Assembly (NCBI GenBank): GCA_040220455.1
Contig: JAVJUS010000142.1
Coordinates: 62,001 to 126,000 of the forward strand
Direction: 5' to 3'
Source of the DNA: JAVJUS01 sp040220455
Lineage (GTDB): Bacteria; Pseudomonadota; Alphaproteobacteria; DSM-16000; Inquilinaceae
DNA: 64,000 nt
Shown: positions 17,541-26,274 of the stretch, in pieces
Numbering within the stretch: the stretch's first letter is position 1
Layout: each line of letters begins with the position of its first letter
The notes under the pieces: model-generated
Told to the model about the DNA's origin: nothing
What the model saw: only the letters and a program-made list of their open reading frames with translations
The model's database searches: none
Translations under genes and position numbers: made by a program

Positions 17541-18431
17541 ATGACGCGTCAATTCGATCTGCTCGTCTGCGACCTCGACAACACGCTCTACGACTGGGTC
17601 GGCGCATTCGTGCCGGCGTTCACGGCGATGGTCGACGAGGCGGTGGCCCTTGTCGGCTGTGATCGGGACGCGCTGCTGGACGACCTCCGCGCCGTCCATC
17701 GGCGGCACCATGACTCCGAGCACCCGTTCGCTCTGCTCGAGACGGCGACGGTTCAGGCGGCTTTTCCGGCCCGGAGCCGGGCGGAACGCCATGCCGCCCT
17801 GGATCCCGCCTTCCTCGCATTCAATAGGGCGCGCAAGGCGAAGCTGGCGCTCTATCCCGGCGTCGAAGCCGGCTTGCAGCGGCTCGAGGGCGAAGGTGTC
17901 CGGCTGGTGGCCCACACCGAGAGCAAGACCCTGGGCGCGGTCGGCCGCCTGCAAAAGCTGGGGATCGCCGACGCTTTCGCCCGGCTCTATTGTCGGGAAA
18001 GCCTCGCTGTTGGTCATCCGGACCCGACGAGAGCGCTCGATCCGGTCGCCGACTTCGGCGAGAGCCGGATCAGGGAGTTGAGCAAGCATCAACGCAAACC
18101 CGATCCGACCGTGCTGAGAGAGATCTGCTCAGCGGAGGGTGTCTCGGTGGAGCGTACGGCCTATGTCGGCGACAGCATCGCGCGCGATATCGCCATGGCG
18201 AGGGAGGTCGGTGTCTTCGCGATCTGGGCCGAGTACGGCACGCATGTTTCTCCGGCTCTTTATGACGTCCTGGTTCGCGTCAGCCATTGGACCGAAGAGG
18301 ACGTGGCGCGAGAGAAAGCGCTGAAAGCGGCCGCCGCCCGTATCCGACCGGATGTCACCGCAGAGGATTTCGACGCCGTCGTCGCGGCCGTATTGGCCGA
18401 GGCACGGACGCTGAAGTCCGCCATGGGTTGA
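17541..18431 (+). CDS. HAD-superfamily phosphatase
   Basis: 296 residues, soluble. All four HAD motifs are visible: I, VCDLDNTLYDW at residues 9-19; II, VAHTES near 131; III, the lysine in HQRKPDPTV near 183; IV, AYVGDSIARDIAMA near 205. An alpha-helical cap lies between motifs I and II, so it is a type I cap as in phosphoglycolate phosphatase-like enzymes. The substrate cannot be told. Codon use is less GC-biased than in flanking core genes, as in the preceding membrane-protein gene, and the two probably form one transcript or one acquired block. Convergent with the gene at 18489. Confidence 0.8.
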   Translation: MTRQFDLLVCDLDNTLYDWVGAFVPAFTAMVDEAVALVGCDRDALLDDLRAVHRRHHDSEHPFALLETATVQAAFPARSRAERHAALDPAFLAFNRARKAKLALYPGVEAGLQRLEGEGVRLVAHTESKTLGAVGRLQKLGIADAFARLYCRESLAVGHPDPTRALDPVADFGESRIRELSKHQRKPDPTVLREICSAEGVSVERTAYVGDSIARDIAMAREVGVFAIWAEYGTHVSPALYDVLVRVSHWTEEDVAREKALKAAAARIRPDVTAEDFDAVVAAVLAEARTLKSAMG

Positions 18432-18436
18432 GCCGC

Positions 18437-18486
18437 GTCGGGCTCGCTTCGCTCGACCGACCTACGGGTCGGCCCAGGGGCGGGCC
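18437..18486. repeat. Half copy of the GTAGGTCGG palindrome family, in a convergent gap
   Basis: GTCGGGCTCGCTTCGCTCGA followed by CCGACCTAC (18437-18465) matches the right arm of the longer elements at 39509 and 60247. A GGGGCGGGCCCC hairpin core follows at 18477-18488. It lies between two convergent stops, so it may serve as a bidirectional terminator. Confidence 0.65.
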
Positions 18487-18488
18487 CC

Positions 18489-19418
18489 TCACAAAGCGCC
18501 GCGTTGCCGGCGGTAGTGGCGGATCAGGGCGGAGTGGTCGAGGTCGCCGTCGCCCTCGGCGACCAACGCCTCGTAGAGGGCTCGGCCGGCGGCGAGCGAG
18601 GGCAGCTCGACGCCGAGCGACCGGCCGAGATCGTCGGCCTGGACCAGGTCCTTGAGCTGGATTCGCGCCCGGCCGCCGGGGGTGAAGGCGCTGTCGACCA
18701 TGCGTTGGCCATGCAGCTCCATCACCCGGGACCAGGCGAAGCCGCCTTCCAGCGCCTCGCGCACCTTGCCGGGTTCGACGCCCGCGGCCTCGGCCAGGGT
18801 GAAGGCCTCCGACACGGCGGCGATGGTCAGGCCGACGATGAGCTGGTTGGCCGCCTTGGCGACCTGGCCGGCGCCGATGTCGCCCACACGCGTGACCCGC
18901 CGGCCCATGGCGCGCAGCACGGGCAGGGCGGTTTCGAAGACCGCCGGGTCGCCGCCGGCCATGATGGTGAGCGTGCCCTCGATCGCGCCGACTTGGCCGC
19001 CGGAGACCGGCGCGTCGAGCCAGCGGCCGCCCGCCGCCGCGACCTCCGCGGCGAAGCGCCGCGTCTCCGGCACCGCCGTCGTGCCCATGTCGATCACGAT
19101 CGCGCCCGGCGCCAAGCCGGCGACGACTCCCTCGGGGCCGTGCAGCACCGCGTCGACCGCCGGGGTGTCGGCGACCATGACGACGACGACGTCCGCGCCC
19201 TCGGCCGCCGCGCGGGGGCTGTCGGCCGGCCGCAGGCCCTGCCCCGCCAGCTCGTCCACCGGGCCGCGGCTGCGGTTGGCGACCGTCACCCGGGCGCCCG
19301 CGCGATTCAGGTTGAGCGCCATCGGCTTGCCCATCAGGCCCAGCCCGACGACGCCGACGGCGACGCCCTCCAGCGACGGTGCCTCGCCGCCCGGCGATGC
19401 GGAAGCCGATTCGGCCAT
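18489..19418 (-). CDS. NAD(P)-dependent beta-hydroxyacid dehydrogenase (3-hydroxyisobutyrate dehydrogenase family)
   Basis: 309 residues. N-terminal Rossmann motif VGVVGLGLMGKPMALNLNRA with NRSRG after the second strand, the substrate loop DAPVSGGQVGAIEGTLTIMA near residue 137, and the catalytic lysine in GAGQVAKAANQLIVG. These define the family that includes 3-hydroxyisobutyrate dehydrogenase and tartronate semialdehyde reductase. NRSR after the second strand suggests NADP preference, which is inference. The substrate cannot be decided from context. Minus strand, 70 bp downstream of the TerB-like gene, and may share its transcript. Confidence 0.88.
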   Translation of the reverse strand: MAESASASPGGEAPSLEGVAVGVVGLGLMGKPMALNLNRAGARVTVANRSRGPVDELAGQGLRPADSPRAAAEGADVVVVMVADTPAVDAVLHGPEGVVAGLAPGAIVIDMGTTAVPETRRFAAEVAAAGGRWLDAPVSGGQVGAIEGTLTIMAGGDPAVFETALPVLRAMGRRVTRVGDIGAGQVAKAANQLIVGLTIAAVSEAFTLAEAAGVEPGKVREALEGGFAWSRVMELHGQRMVDSAFTPGGRARIQLKDLVQADDLGRSLGVELPSLAAGRALYEALVAEGDGDLDHSALIRHYRRQRGAL

Positions 19419-19487
19419 GGTCGACGATCCCCCTCCTGACGATCGGTCCCGCCGACGAGCGGGACCCGCCCCGGCCGCCCTCGCGAT

Positions 19488-19892
19488 TCAGAGCGTCATG
19501 TGGCGCGCGCGGGCCCCGCGCTCGATCCCCGCGGCGGCGAGCCGGTCGACCCCCAGCCGGTGGCGCAGCATCTCCAGCAGGCGCAGCTCCTCCTGGCTCG
19601 CCCGGCCGTCGGCGGCGACCACGTCGCAGGCGACGGCGTAGGCCGTCTCGCGCAGGTAGTCGGGCAAGCGGTCGCGGATGGCGTCGAGCGCCCGGTCGAG
19701 CCCGTTGTCGTCCTGCAGCAGCGCCGTGCACTCCTGCGCGATCGGCATGATCCGCTCGGGATCGAAGCCCTCGAAGGCGGGCAGGAAACGGACCATCTCG
19801 CCGAAGGTCTTGAGCTCCCTGTCGGACATCGAGCCGTCCGATGCGGAAGCCAGGACCATGGTGTAGATCAAGGCGCTGTGAACGTCGCTCAT
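19488..19892 (-). CDS. TerB-like (tellurite resistance B family) protein
   Basis: 134 residues, all-helical, cytoplasmic. It opens MSDVHSALIYTMVLASASDG and has two acidic repeats with the pattern of TerB-like domains: ASDGSMSDRELKTFGEMV and AADGRASQEELRLLEMLR, each resembling a metal-binding D-x-x-x-x-D/E helix pair. Such stand-alone TerB proteins are common in alphaproteobacteria and usually have nothing to do with tellurite. The ATG at 19892 is preferred to upstream codons because of the conserved SALIYTMVL start. Divergent from the helicase gene. Confidence 0.82.
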   Translation of the reverse strand: MSDVHSALIYTMVLASASDGSMSDRELKTFGEMVRFLPAFEGFDPERIMPIAQECTALLQDDNGLDRALDAIRDRLPDYLRETAYAVACDVVAADGRASQEELRLLEMLRHRLGVDRLAAAGIERGARARHMTL

Positions 19893-20082
19893 CACGGAGG
19901 AATCCGGCTTGCGGGGCCAAGAGGCGCACGCCCGGCCGAGCCGTCGCACCCCCGGCCGCGCTTATCGCCCGCCGCCGCCCGAGCGTCAACCCGCACCCGG
20001 TGGGATGAGGCGGGCCGAGCCCTGGCCGCCCGCCCCGCCACCCGGATTCCCCCGCCCCCGGCGCGCCGCTATAGTCGCCGGC

Positions 20083-22848
20083 ATGACCTCTTCCGCCTCT
20101 CCCCGGGCCGAGCCCGCGCCGGCCGGCGGCGCGCCGCGGCTGATGCTGCCGGAGGCCGACGCCGTCGTCGCGGCGGCGACGGGCGCCGTGGTCGTGACGG
20201 CCGAGGGGGAGGTCGAGACCCTCGACCCCGACGGGCTGGCGCGCCGGCTCGACGGGCCGCCGGTGCTCGCCTGCCACGCCCGCGCGCTGGCCCGCCGGGC
20301 CGGACGCGACGCGGTGCGGGCCTTCGACGTGCTGGAGCTCTTCGCCTTCGTCCATCCGGCCCGGTTCTGCCTGCCGACGCCCGGCGGCCTGGCCCATGCG
20401 CTCGGCCTGACCGCGCCGGGCGACAGCGCCGGGGCCGCCGCGCTTCTGCCGCGCGCCGCCGAGGTGCTTATGGCGAGCCTCGCCGAGCCGCGGGCCGAGG
20501 CGAGCGACCCGGTCGCGCTCGCCTGGCAGATGGGGCAGGGCGGCTGGCCCTGGGCGCCCTTCGTCCTGGCCGCGCTGGGCCGCCCGCACGGCCCGACCGA
20601 CCGGGGCGCGCAGGACGCCTTCAAGGTCTGGGAGCGCCTGGCCGAATGGCGCAATGAGGCCCCGCCCCCGCCGCCCAAGCAGATCGCCGTCGACCCGGCC
20701 GACGCCCGCCAGCGCCTGGCCGAGCTGCTGGGCGAGGGTGCCGAGCCGCGGCCCCAGCAGGCCGACTACGCGTCCGCGGTCAGCGCCGCCTTCCGCCCGC
20801 GTGACCCGGAGGGCCCGGCGGTCGTGCTGGCCGAGGCGGGCACGGGCGTGGGCAAGACGCTTGGCTATCTGGCGCCGGCCGGGCTGTGGGCCGAGCGCAA
20901 CGAGGCGCCGGTGTGGATCTCCACCTACACCCGCAACCTCCAGCACCAGATCGACCGGGAGCTCGACCGCCGCTACCCGGACCGGCGCAAGAAGGCCGAC
21001 AAGGTCGTCCTGCGCAAGGGCCGCGAGAACTACCTGTGCCTGCTCAATCTGGAGGAGGCGTCGCGCGCGCTCGCCGCCCAGCCGCAGCACGCCACGGCCC
21101 TGGGGCTGATGGCGCGCTGGACGGCGGCGACGCGGGACGGCGACATGACCGGCGGCGACTTCCCCGGCTGGCTCGCCGACCTGGTCGGGCGCGGGCGCAG
21201 CCTGGGCCTCGCCGACCGGCGGGGGGAGTGCGTCTATTCCGCCTGCCAGCACTATTCGCGCTGCTTCATCGAGCGCAGCGTGCGCAAGGCCCGGAAGGCG
21301 GAGATCGTGGTCGCCAACCACGCCCTGGTCATGGTCCAGGCGGCGCTGGGCGGGGTCGACGACACCCACCTGCCGACCCGCACCGTGTTCGACGAGGGCC
21401 ACCACGTCTTCGACGCCGCGGATTCCGCCTTCGCCGGCCACCTGACGGGCCTGGAGACGGCCGAGTTGCGCCGCTGGCTGATCGGCGCCGAGGCCCGGCG
21501 GCGCAGCCGCGCGCGCGGGCTGAAGCGCCGGCTCGAGGACCTGATTTCGCCCGACGGCGAGGCGGCGGAGTCGCTGGACGCCGCCCTGCGCGCCGCCCGC
21601 GCCCTTCCCGGGGAGGGCTGGGCCGGCCGGATCGCGGAGAACGCGCCCGACGGCCCGGCGGAGGCCTTCCTCGCCCTCGTCCGCCGTCAGGTCTATGCCC
21701 GGGCGCGGGGGCGCGACGGGCCCTACGGCCTGGAGATCGAGACCGACCCGCCGATCGACGGCCTGCTGCCGGCCGCCGCCGAGCTCGCCGGGGCGCTCGA
21801 CCGACTCCAGCGCCCGCTCGCCGATCTGGCCAAGGCGCTGCGCGCCCGGCTCGACGACGAGGCCGACGAGCTCGACCCGGGCACCCGCCAGCGCCTGGAC
21901 GCCGCCGCCCGGGCCCTGGAGCGGCGCGCGCGCTCCATGCTGCCGGCCTGGCGCCAGATGCTCGACGCCCTGCCGGGGGAGACGCCGCCGGCCTTCGTCG
22001 ACTGGTTCGGCGTCGACCGGATCGACGGCCGCGACGTGGATGTCGGCTTCTACCGTCACTGGGTCGATCCGACCCGGCCGTTCATCGAGGCGCTGGGCCG
22101 GACGAGCCACGGCCTGGTCATCACCTCGGCGACGCTGACCGACGGCACCGGCGACCAGGCCGAGGACTGGGCCAACGCCGAGGCGCGCACCGGCGCAGCC
22201 CATCTGGAGATGCCGGCGATCCGGGCGCGCGTGCCCTCGCCCTTCGACTACGCCCGCCAGACGCGGGTGCTGGTGGTGCGCGACGTGCGCAAGGACGACC
22301 TGGACCAAGTGGCGGCCGCCTACCGCTCCCTGTTCCTGGCCTCGGGTGGCGGCGGGCTCGGCCTGTTCACGGCGATCCAGCGCCTGCGCGCGGTCCACCG
22401 GCGCATCGCCGGCGCGCTGGAGGCCGAGGGCCTGCCGCTGCTCGCCCAGCATCTGGACGGGCTCGACGTCTCGACCCTGGTCGAGGTCTTCCGCGGCGAG
22501 GAGCACGCCTGCCTGCTGGGCACCGACGCGGTGCGCGACGGCGTGGACGTGCCCGGCCGCTCGTTGCGGCTGATCGTCTTCGACCGGGTGCCCTGGCCCC
22601 GGCCGACCATCCTGCACCGGGCGCGGGCCGAGCATTTCGGCAAGAAGCGCTACACCGACATGCTCACCCGCCTGCGCCTCAAGCAGGCCTATGGCCGGCT
22701 GGTCCGCCGGGCGGACGACCAGGGCGTCTTCGTCCTGCTCGACCCGATGATGCCGAGCCGTCTCGCCACCGCCTTCCCCGAGGGCGTCGAGGTCGAGCGC
22801 GTCGGCCTGGCCGAGGCCGTCGCCACGGTGAAGGGCTTCCTGGGTTAG
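20083..22848 (+). CDS. ATP-dependent DNA helicase, DinG/Rad3 (XPD-like) family with FeS cluster
   Basis: 921 residues. Seen: Walker A EAGTGVGKTLGYLAP (K258), the four cysteines of an XPD-type FeS domain (C319 in ENYLCLLN; C383, C388, C394 in GECVYSACQHYSRC), DEGHH as the DEAH box, VITSATLTDG as motif III, and QAYGRLVRRADDQGVFVLLD as motif VI. The first ~215 residues form an additional domain typical of the longer alphaproteobacterial DinG-like proteins. The family unwinds 5'-3' past R-loops and damaged DNA. The ATG at 20083 follows a short divergent gap; the frame is open upstream but without homology. Symbol withheld because it is longer than E. coli DinG. Confidence 0.9.
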   Translation: MTSSASPRAEPAPAGGAPRLMLPEADAVVAAATGAVVVTAEGEVETLDPDGLARRLDGPPVLACHARALARRAGRDAVRAFDVLELFAFVHPARFCLPTPGGLAHALGLTAPGDSAGAAALLPRAAEVLMASLAEPRAEASDPVALAWQMGQGGWPWAPFVLAALGRPHGPTDRGAQDAFKVWERLAEWRNEAPPPPPKQIAVDPADARQRLAELLGEGAEPRPQQADYASAVSAAFRPRDPEGPAVVLAEAGTGVGKTLGYLAPAGLWAERNEAPVWISTYTRNLQHQIDRELDRRYPDRRKKADKVVLRKGRENYLCLLNLEEASRALAAQPQHATALGLMARWTAATRDGDMTGGDFPGWLADLVGRGRSLGLADRRGECVYSACQHYSRCFIERSVRKARKAEIVVANHALVMVQAALGGVDDTHLPTRTVFDEGHHVFDAADSAFAGHLTGLETAELRRWLIGAEARRRSRARGLKRRLEDLISPDGEAAESLDAALRAARALPGEGWAGRIAENAPDGPAEAFLALVRRQVYARARGRDGPYGLEIETDPPIDGLLPAAAELAGALDRLQRPLADLAKALRARLDDEADELDPGTRQRLDAAARALERRARSMLPAWRQMLDALPGETPPAFVDWFGVDRIDGRDVDVGFYRHWVDPTRPFIEALGRTSHGLVITSATLTDGTGDQAEDWANAEARTGAAHLEMPAIRARVPSPFDYARQTRVLVVRDVRKDDLDQVAAAYRSLFLASGGGGLGLFTAIQRLRAVHRRIAGALEAEGLPLLAQHLDGLDVSTLVEVFRGEEHACLLGTDAVRDGVDVPGRSLRLIVFDRVPWPRPTILHRARAEHFGKKRYTDMLTRLRLKQAYGRLVRRADDQGVFVLLDPMMPSRLATAFPEGVEVERVGLAEAVATVKGFLG

Positions 22849-22875
22849 GTCGGGTGGTGCCGGAAACAACAAGGG

Positions 22876-23056
22876 TTCACCACCAAGACACCAAGGCACC
22901 AAGGGCGACGGCGCCGAGTCATCGGCTTTCGGCTCCGGATCCGACCGGTTCTGATTTCGGCGCCTTCGGCGCCGAGTATCCTACGCGGAACGTGGCGACG
23001 AACCCTCGGCCTTCGGCATGGACGGCCTTGGTGGACTTGGTGCCTTGGTGGTGAGA
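22876..23056. repeat. CACCAAG inverted-repeat element, copy 1
   Basis: The left arm at 22876-22904 carries CACCAAG three times with 8-9 bp spacing. The right arm at 23026-23056 carries CTTGGTG three times and is largely its reverse complement, starting from TTCACCACC and ending GGTGGTGAGA. The 121-bp centre holds its own hairpin GGCGCCTTCGGCGCC near 22960. It lies between the helicase gene and the FrhB-family gene; no ORF of note is inside. A second copy lies at 47618. Confidence 0.85.
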
Positions 23057-23205
23057 CCTTTTTCGTCGGTATTCCGTGACGGCGCCGGGGACCGGCTCGG
23101 TGGCGGGCAATCGCGGCTCGCGCGCTTTGCATCGCCGCGCCGGAGCCCCTATCGTCGGAGGCGTTCGCCCCCCCCCGCCCCCGCGCCCGAGAGTCCCGCC
23201 GCGTC

Positions 23206-24489
23206 ATGCCACCCCCCGACGCCGCCGAGGCGCCCGACGCGCCCACGCCCGCCGTCATCGCGCCGCCGGTCGGTCCGGCCGTGCCGCGCGACCTGTGTAC
23301 CGATTGCGGGATCTCGCGCACCGTGGACCCGAAGCGCTGCGGACGGGCCTGCCAGTTCATCAAGCCCGACTATCCGGCCATGGAGGCGCGGGTCCATGGC
23401 CGGGCGCGCGACTCGGCGCGGCCGGACGAGGTCTTCTTCGGGCCGTTCCGGCGCATGGTCCGCGCCTCGCTCGGAACGCCGCGCGAGGGCGCGCAGTGGA
23501 CGGGCATCGCCACGCGGCTGGCCGAGCGGCTGCTGGAGACCGGCGCGGTCGACGCCGTGCTGACGATGAAGGCCGATCCGGAGGATCGCTGGCGCCCGGT
23601 CCCGGTGCTCGTCACCCGGGCGGAGGGGATGGCCGAGTGCCGCGGCATGCGCATGGGCTACGCCCCGCTGCTGGCCCTGCTGGAACCGGCGCGCGCAGCC
23701 GGGCACCGCCGCGTCGCCGTGATCGGCATCCCGTGCCAGGTCTACGCGCTGCGCGCGCTCGAGGAAGAGTTGGGGTTCGAGAGCCTCACCGTCATCGGCA
23801 CGCCGTGTTCCGACAACACGACGACCGAGCGGTTCCACCAATTCCTCGACCTGCTCTCCGATCGGCCGGAGACGATCACCTATCTGGAGTTCCGGGCCGA
23901 CTACCATGTGGAGCTGCGCTTCGCCGATGGCACGAAGCGCGAGATCCCGTTCCTGATGCTGCCGATCTCGAAGCTGCCGTCGGACTTCTTCCCGCTGACC
24001 TGCCGGACCTGCGTCGACTATACCAACGTGCTGGCCGACATCACCGTCGGCTACATGGGCGGCCAGGGCGAGCAGTGGCTGCTGGTCCGCAACGAACGGG
24101 GCGAGGCGCTGGTCGACTTGTTGGGCGACGAGCTGCGCGCCGGGCCGCCCGGCGACGCCGGCAAACGCGCGGGCCCGGTCAAGGGCTTCCTGAAGAACAC
24201 CGAGCGCGCGGCCGGCGGCCTGCCCGTGCGCGGCATGCCGAACTGGCTTCGCCCGCTGGTCGGCCGGCTGATGCCCAGGATCGGGCCACGCGGGCTGGAA
24301 TTCGCCCGCGCCCGGCTGGAGATGAAGGCGATCGAGACGGTGCTGCACCTGCGCCGCGACCGCCCGGCGCGGATGAAGGCGATGATCCCGGACCATGTCT
24401 GGGACCTGGTCGCGCCCTACGGCCTGGGCCCGAAGGACGGCGAGCGCCGGGCCGAGGGGTCGGGCCGCGCCCGGCCGCCGAAACCGTGA
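23206..24489 (+). CDS. FrhB-family iron-sulfur flavoprotein (BciB/HCAR-like)
   Basis: 427 residues. Cysteines C31, C34, C45 and C49 (DLCTDCGISRTVDPKRCGRAC) look like one [4Fe-4S] site. Further family signatures are VIGIPCQVYALRALEE, VIGTPCSDNTTTERFHQFL and FPLTCRTCVDYTNVLADITVGYMGG. This set defines the F420 hydrogenase beta-subunit family and most resembles the branch with divinyl chlorophyllide reductase BciB and 7-hydroxymethyl chlorophyll a reductase. No other pigment gene is in the window, so a ferredoxin-dependent reductase of unknown substrate is the safe call. The ATG at 23206 follows a C-rich tract. A repeat element begins 7 bp after the stop. Confidence 0.8.
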   Translation: MPPPDAAEAPDAPTPAVIAPPVGPAVPRDLCTDCGISRTVDPKRCGRACQFIKPDYPAMEARVHGRARDSARPDEVFFGPFRRMVRASLGTPREGAQWTGIATRLAERLLETGAVDAVLTMKADPEDRWRPVPVLVTRAEGMAECRGMRMGYAPLLALLEPARAAGHRRVAVIGIPCQVYALRALEEELGFESLTVIGTPCSDNTTTERFHQFLDLLSDRPETITYLEFRADYHVELRFADGTKREIPFLMLPISKLPSDFFPLTCRTCVDYTNVLADITVGYMGGQGEQWLLVRNERGEALVDLLGDELRAGPPGDAGKRAGPVKGFLKNTERAAGGLPVRGMPNWLRPLVGRLMPRIGPRGLEFARARLEMKAIETVLHLRRDRPARMKAMIPDHVWDLVAPYGLGPKDGERRAEGSGRARPPKP

Positions 24490-24495
24490 GATGGT

Positions 24496-24624
24496 CCCTC
24501 TCCCGTGGGGAGAGGGAGGGGCCCGCGGCCGTCAGGCCGTGGGAGGGTGAGGGGGTACGGACGGACGGGCGAAGCTCATCGGCCTGCCACCCCTCACCCT
24601 GTCCCTCTCCCACCGGGAGAGGGG
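24496..24624. repeat. 128-bp CCCTCTCCC-bounded palindromic element, copy 1
   Basis: Bounded by CCCTCTCCC-GTGG-GGAGAGGG at 24496-24516 and CCCTCTCCCACCGGGAGAGG at 24603-24622. Internal blocks GGAGGGTGAGGGGGT and CCCCTCACCCTGTCC pair with one another, so the whole element can fold as a cruciform. It is in the opposite orientation to copies at 42677 and 47129, with near-identical length. Its position just after a stop codon suggests a transcript-end role, unproven. Confidence 0.85.
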
Positions 24625-24759
24625 ACGCGGGGCCATAGGCGCGTGCGGTGTCTCCGAACTTCGAGCGGCGGCGCTGCCGGAACCCACGCCATCGGAAAGG
24701 GGGAAGCCGCCGTCGACGATCGTGGATCGGATCGCATCGCCGGACGTCGGTCGCTGCCC

Positions 24760-26274
24760 CTACCCGCCGGAGGGCTGATCCGGGATCTCGGGTACCGGCG
24801 GCGCCTCGCCGGCCTCGAGCGCGTCGAGCTGCTCCTTGACCAGGGCGTGCTCCTCGGTGTCGGGCGGAAGCTGGGCCAGCAGGGCGCGCCAGTGCTCGGC
24901 CGCCGTCTCCTCGTCGCCGTCGCGCCGGGCGGCGAGACCCTGGTACCAGAGCGCGCGCATGTCTTCGGGATCGGCGGCGTAGAGCCGCTCCATCACGGCC
25001 TCGAACTCGGCGCCCGGATTGCCCGGCTCCTCGGCCGTGGCGAGCAGGGCGTCGGCCAGGCTGCGCAGGACCTCCGCGTCCTGCGGCGCCTGCTCGGCGG
25101 CCCGGCGATAGGCCTCCAGCGCCGCCTCCTCCTCGCCCAGCACCAGGCGGGAGCGGCCGAGCCGCATCCAGCCCTCGACATCCTCCGGATTCGCCTCCAG
25201 CCGCACGGCCAGGCTCTCGACCATGCTGCGGATCATGGCCTGGCGGTCTTCCGGATCCATCTCCGCGGCCTGCTCCATCTGCTCGGCCGTCGGGCCTGGC
25301 GGAGCGTCGGCGCGGCCGGCCGGTGCGTCCGCCGAGGCGGCCGGCGGCGGTTCCGGCAGCGCGGGCGCCGGGCCGGCGGAGCCGGGCTCGGGCATGATCT
25401 CGGCGACGTCGCGGCCCAGCCGCTCGGCCGTCGTGCCGATCCGCGATCGCAGCACCGGGATCCACGGCGCGTCGGGCGGCGAGTCGGCCAGCAGCGCCGT
25501 CCAGCGTTCCAGCGCCGCCTCGTCGTTGCCGGCCTGGGCGTCGGCGAGGCCCAGATAGAAGCGGGCGCGCGGGTCGCCCGGCCGCTCGGCGACCACCCGC
25601 TCGAAGGCGGCGCGCGCCTGCTCGGTCACCGTGCCGGAATCCGCGTTGACCAGGGCCTCGGCATAGGCGCTGGTGACGCCGGGATCGCCCTCGGTCAGCC
25701 CGACGGCGCGGCCATAGGCCTCCGCCGCGCTTCCCCACCGGCCGAGCGAGGCCCAACGGCGGCCGAGCTCGACCCAGCCCTGGGGGTCGTCGGCCCGGCT
25801 CGTCTCCAGCTCGCGGGCGAGCGACCGGGCCTGGGCCACGGCCTCGACCTGGGCCTCGCGCTCGGCCGGGTCGCGCTGCGCGAAGGGCTGGGAGGGCAGC
25901 CCGGGGCTGCCGGCGTCGAGATAGAACACCAGCGCGGCGATCGGCACGGCGAGGCCGACCACGGCGGCCAGCGCCGTCGTCACCCGTCCCGGGCGCCGGG
26001 GCCCGGACACGGTGGCGGACCCGGCGGCGGCCTCCCCGCCTGACCGGTCGGCGGCGAGCAGCCGGCGCGCGATCTCGGTCCGCGCGGCCTCGGCCTCGGC
26101 CTCGCTCATCAGGCCGCGGGCGAGGTCGCGGTCCACCTCGGCAAGCTGGTCCTTGTAGACATGGAGATCGGCGCTGCGCCGGTCGATCGCCTCGACCGTC
26201 GGCGACAGCAGCGGGCGCAGCAGCGCCGCGACGACGAGCGCCGTGAGAACGGCCGCCAGAATCCAGAAGATCAT
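24760..26274 (-). CDS. ccmI: Cytochrome c maturation protein CcmI
   Basis: Presents apocytochrome c to the CcmF/H haem ligase at the periplasmic face of the membrane. 504 residues. Seen: a first membrane helix (MIFWILAAVLTALVVAALLR), the CcmI head SADLHVYKDQLAEVDRDLARG near residue 35, a second membrane helix near 118-135 (VTTALAAVVGLAVPIAALVF), then a long periplasmic region with TPR-like repeats (for example AWLGLAR-type GWVELGRRWASLGRWGSAAE, GWMRLGRSRLVLGEEEAALE). The start ATG overlaps the ccmH stop as ATGA. It is the last gene of the ccm cluster. Confidence 0.93.
   Translation of the reverse strand: MIFWILAAVLTALVVAALLRPLLSPTVEAIDRRSADLHVYKDQLAEVDRDLARGLMSEAEAEAARTEIARRLLAADRSGGEAAAGSATVSGPRRPGRVTTALAAVVGLAVPIAALVFYLDAGSPGLPSQPFAQRDPAEREAQVEAVAQARSLARELETSRADDPQGWVELGRRWASLGRWGSAAEAYGRAVGLTEGDPGVTSAYAEALVNADSGTVTEQARAAFERVVAERPGDPRARFYLGLADAQAGNDEAALERWTALLADSPPDAPWIPVLRSRIGTTAERLGRDVAEIMPEPGSAGPAPALPEPPPAASADAPAGRADAPPGPTAEQMEQAAEMDPEDRQAMIRSMVESLAVRLEANPEDVEGWMRLGRSRLVLGEEEAALEAYRRAAEQAPQDAEVLRSLADALLATAEEPGNPGAEFEAVMERLYAADPEDMRALWYQGLAARRDGDEETAAEHWRALLAQLPPDTEEHALVKEQLDALEAGEAPPVPEIPDQPSGG

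Noticed and set aside
18355..22902. A very long open frame (~1,500 codons) on the minus strand across the dehydrogenase, TerB and helicase genes
   Set aside because: High-GC DNA leaves few stops in antisense frames. The dehydrogenase, TerB and helicase frames read clean conserved motifs, and the long frame shows only low-complexity Arg/Gly/Pro sequence.
23206..24489. Photosynthesis gene cluster marker
   Set aside because: One BciB-like protein is not enough; no bch, puf or crt gene is in the window.
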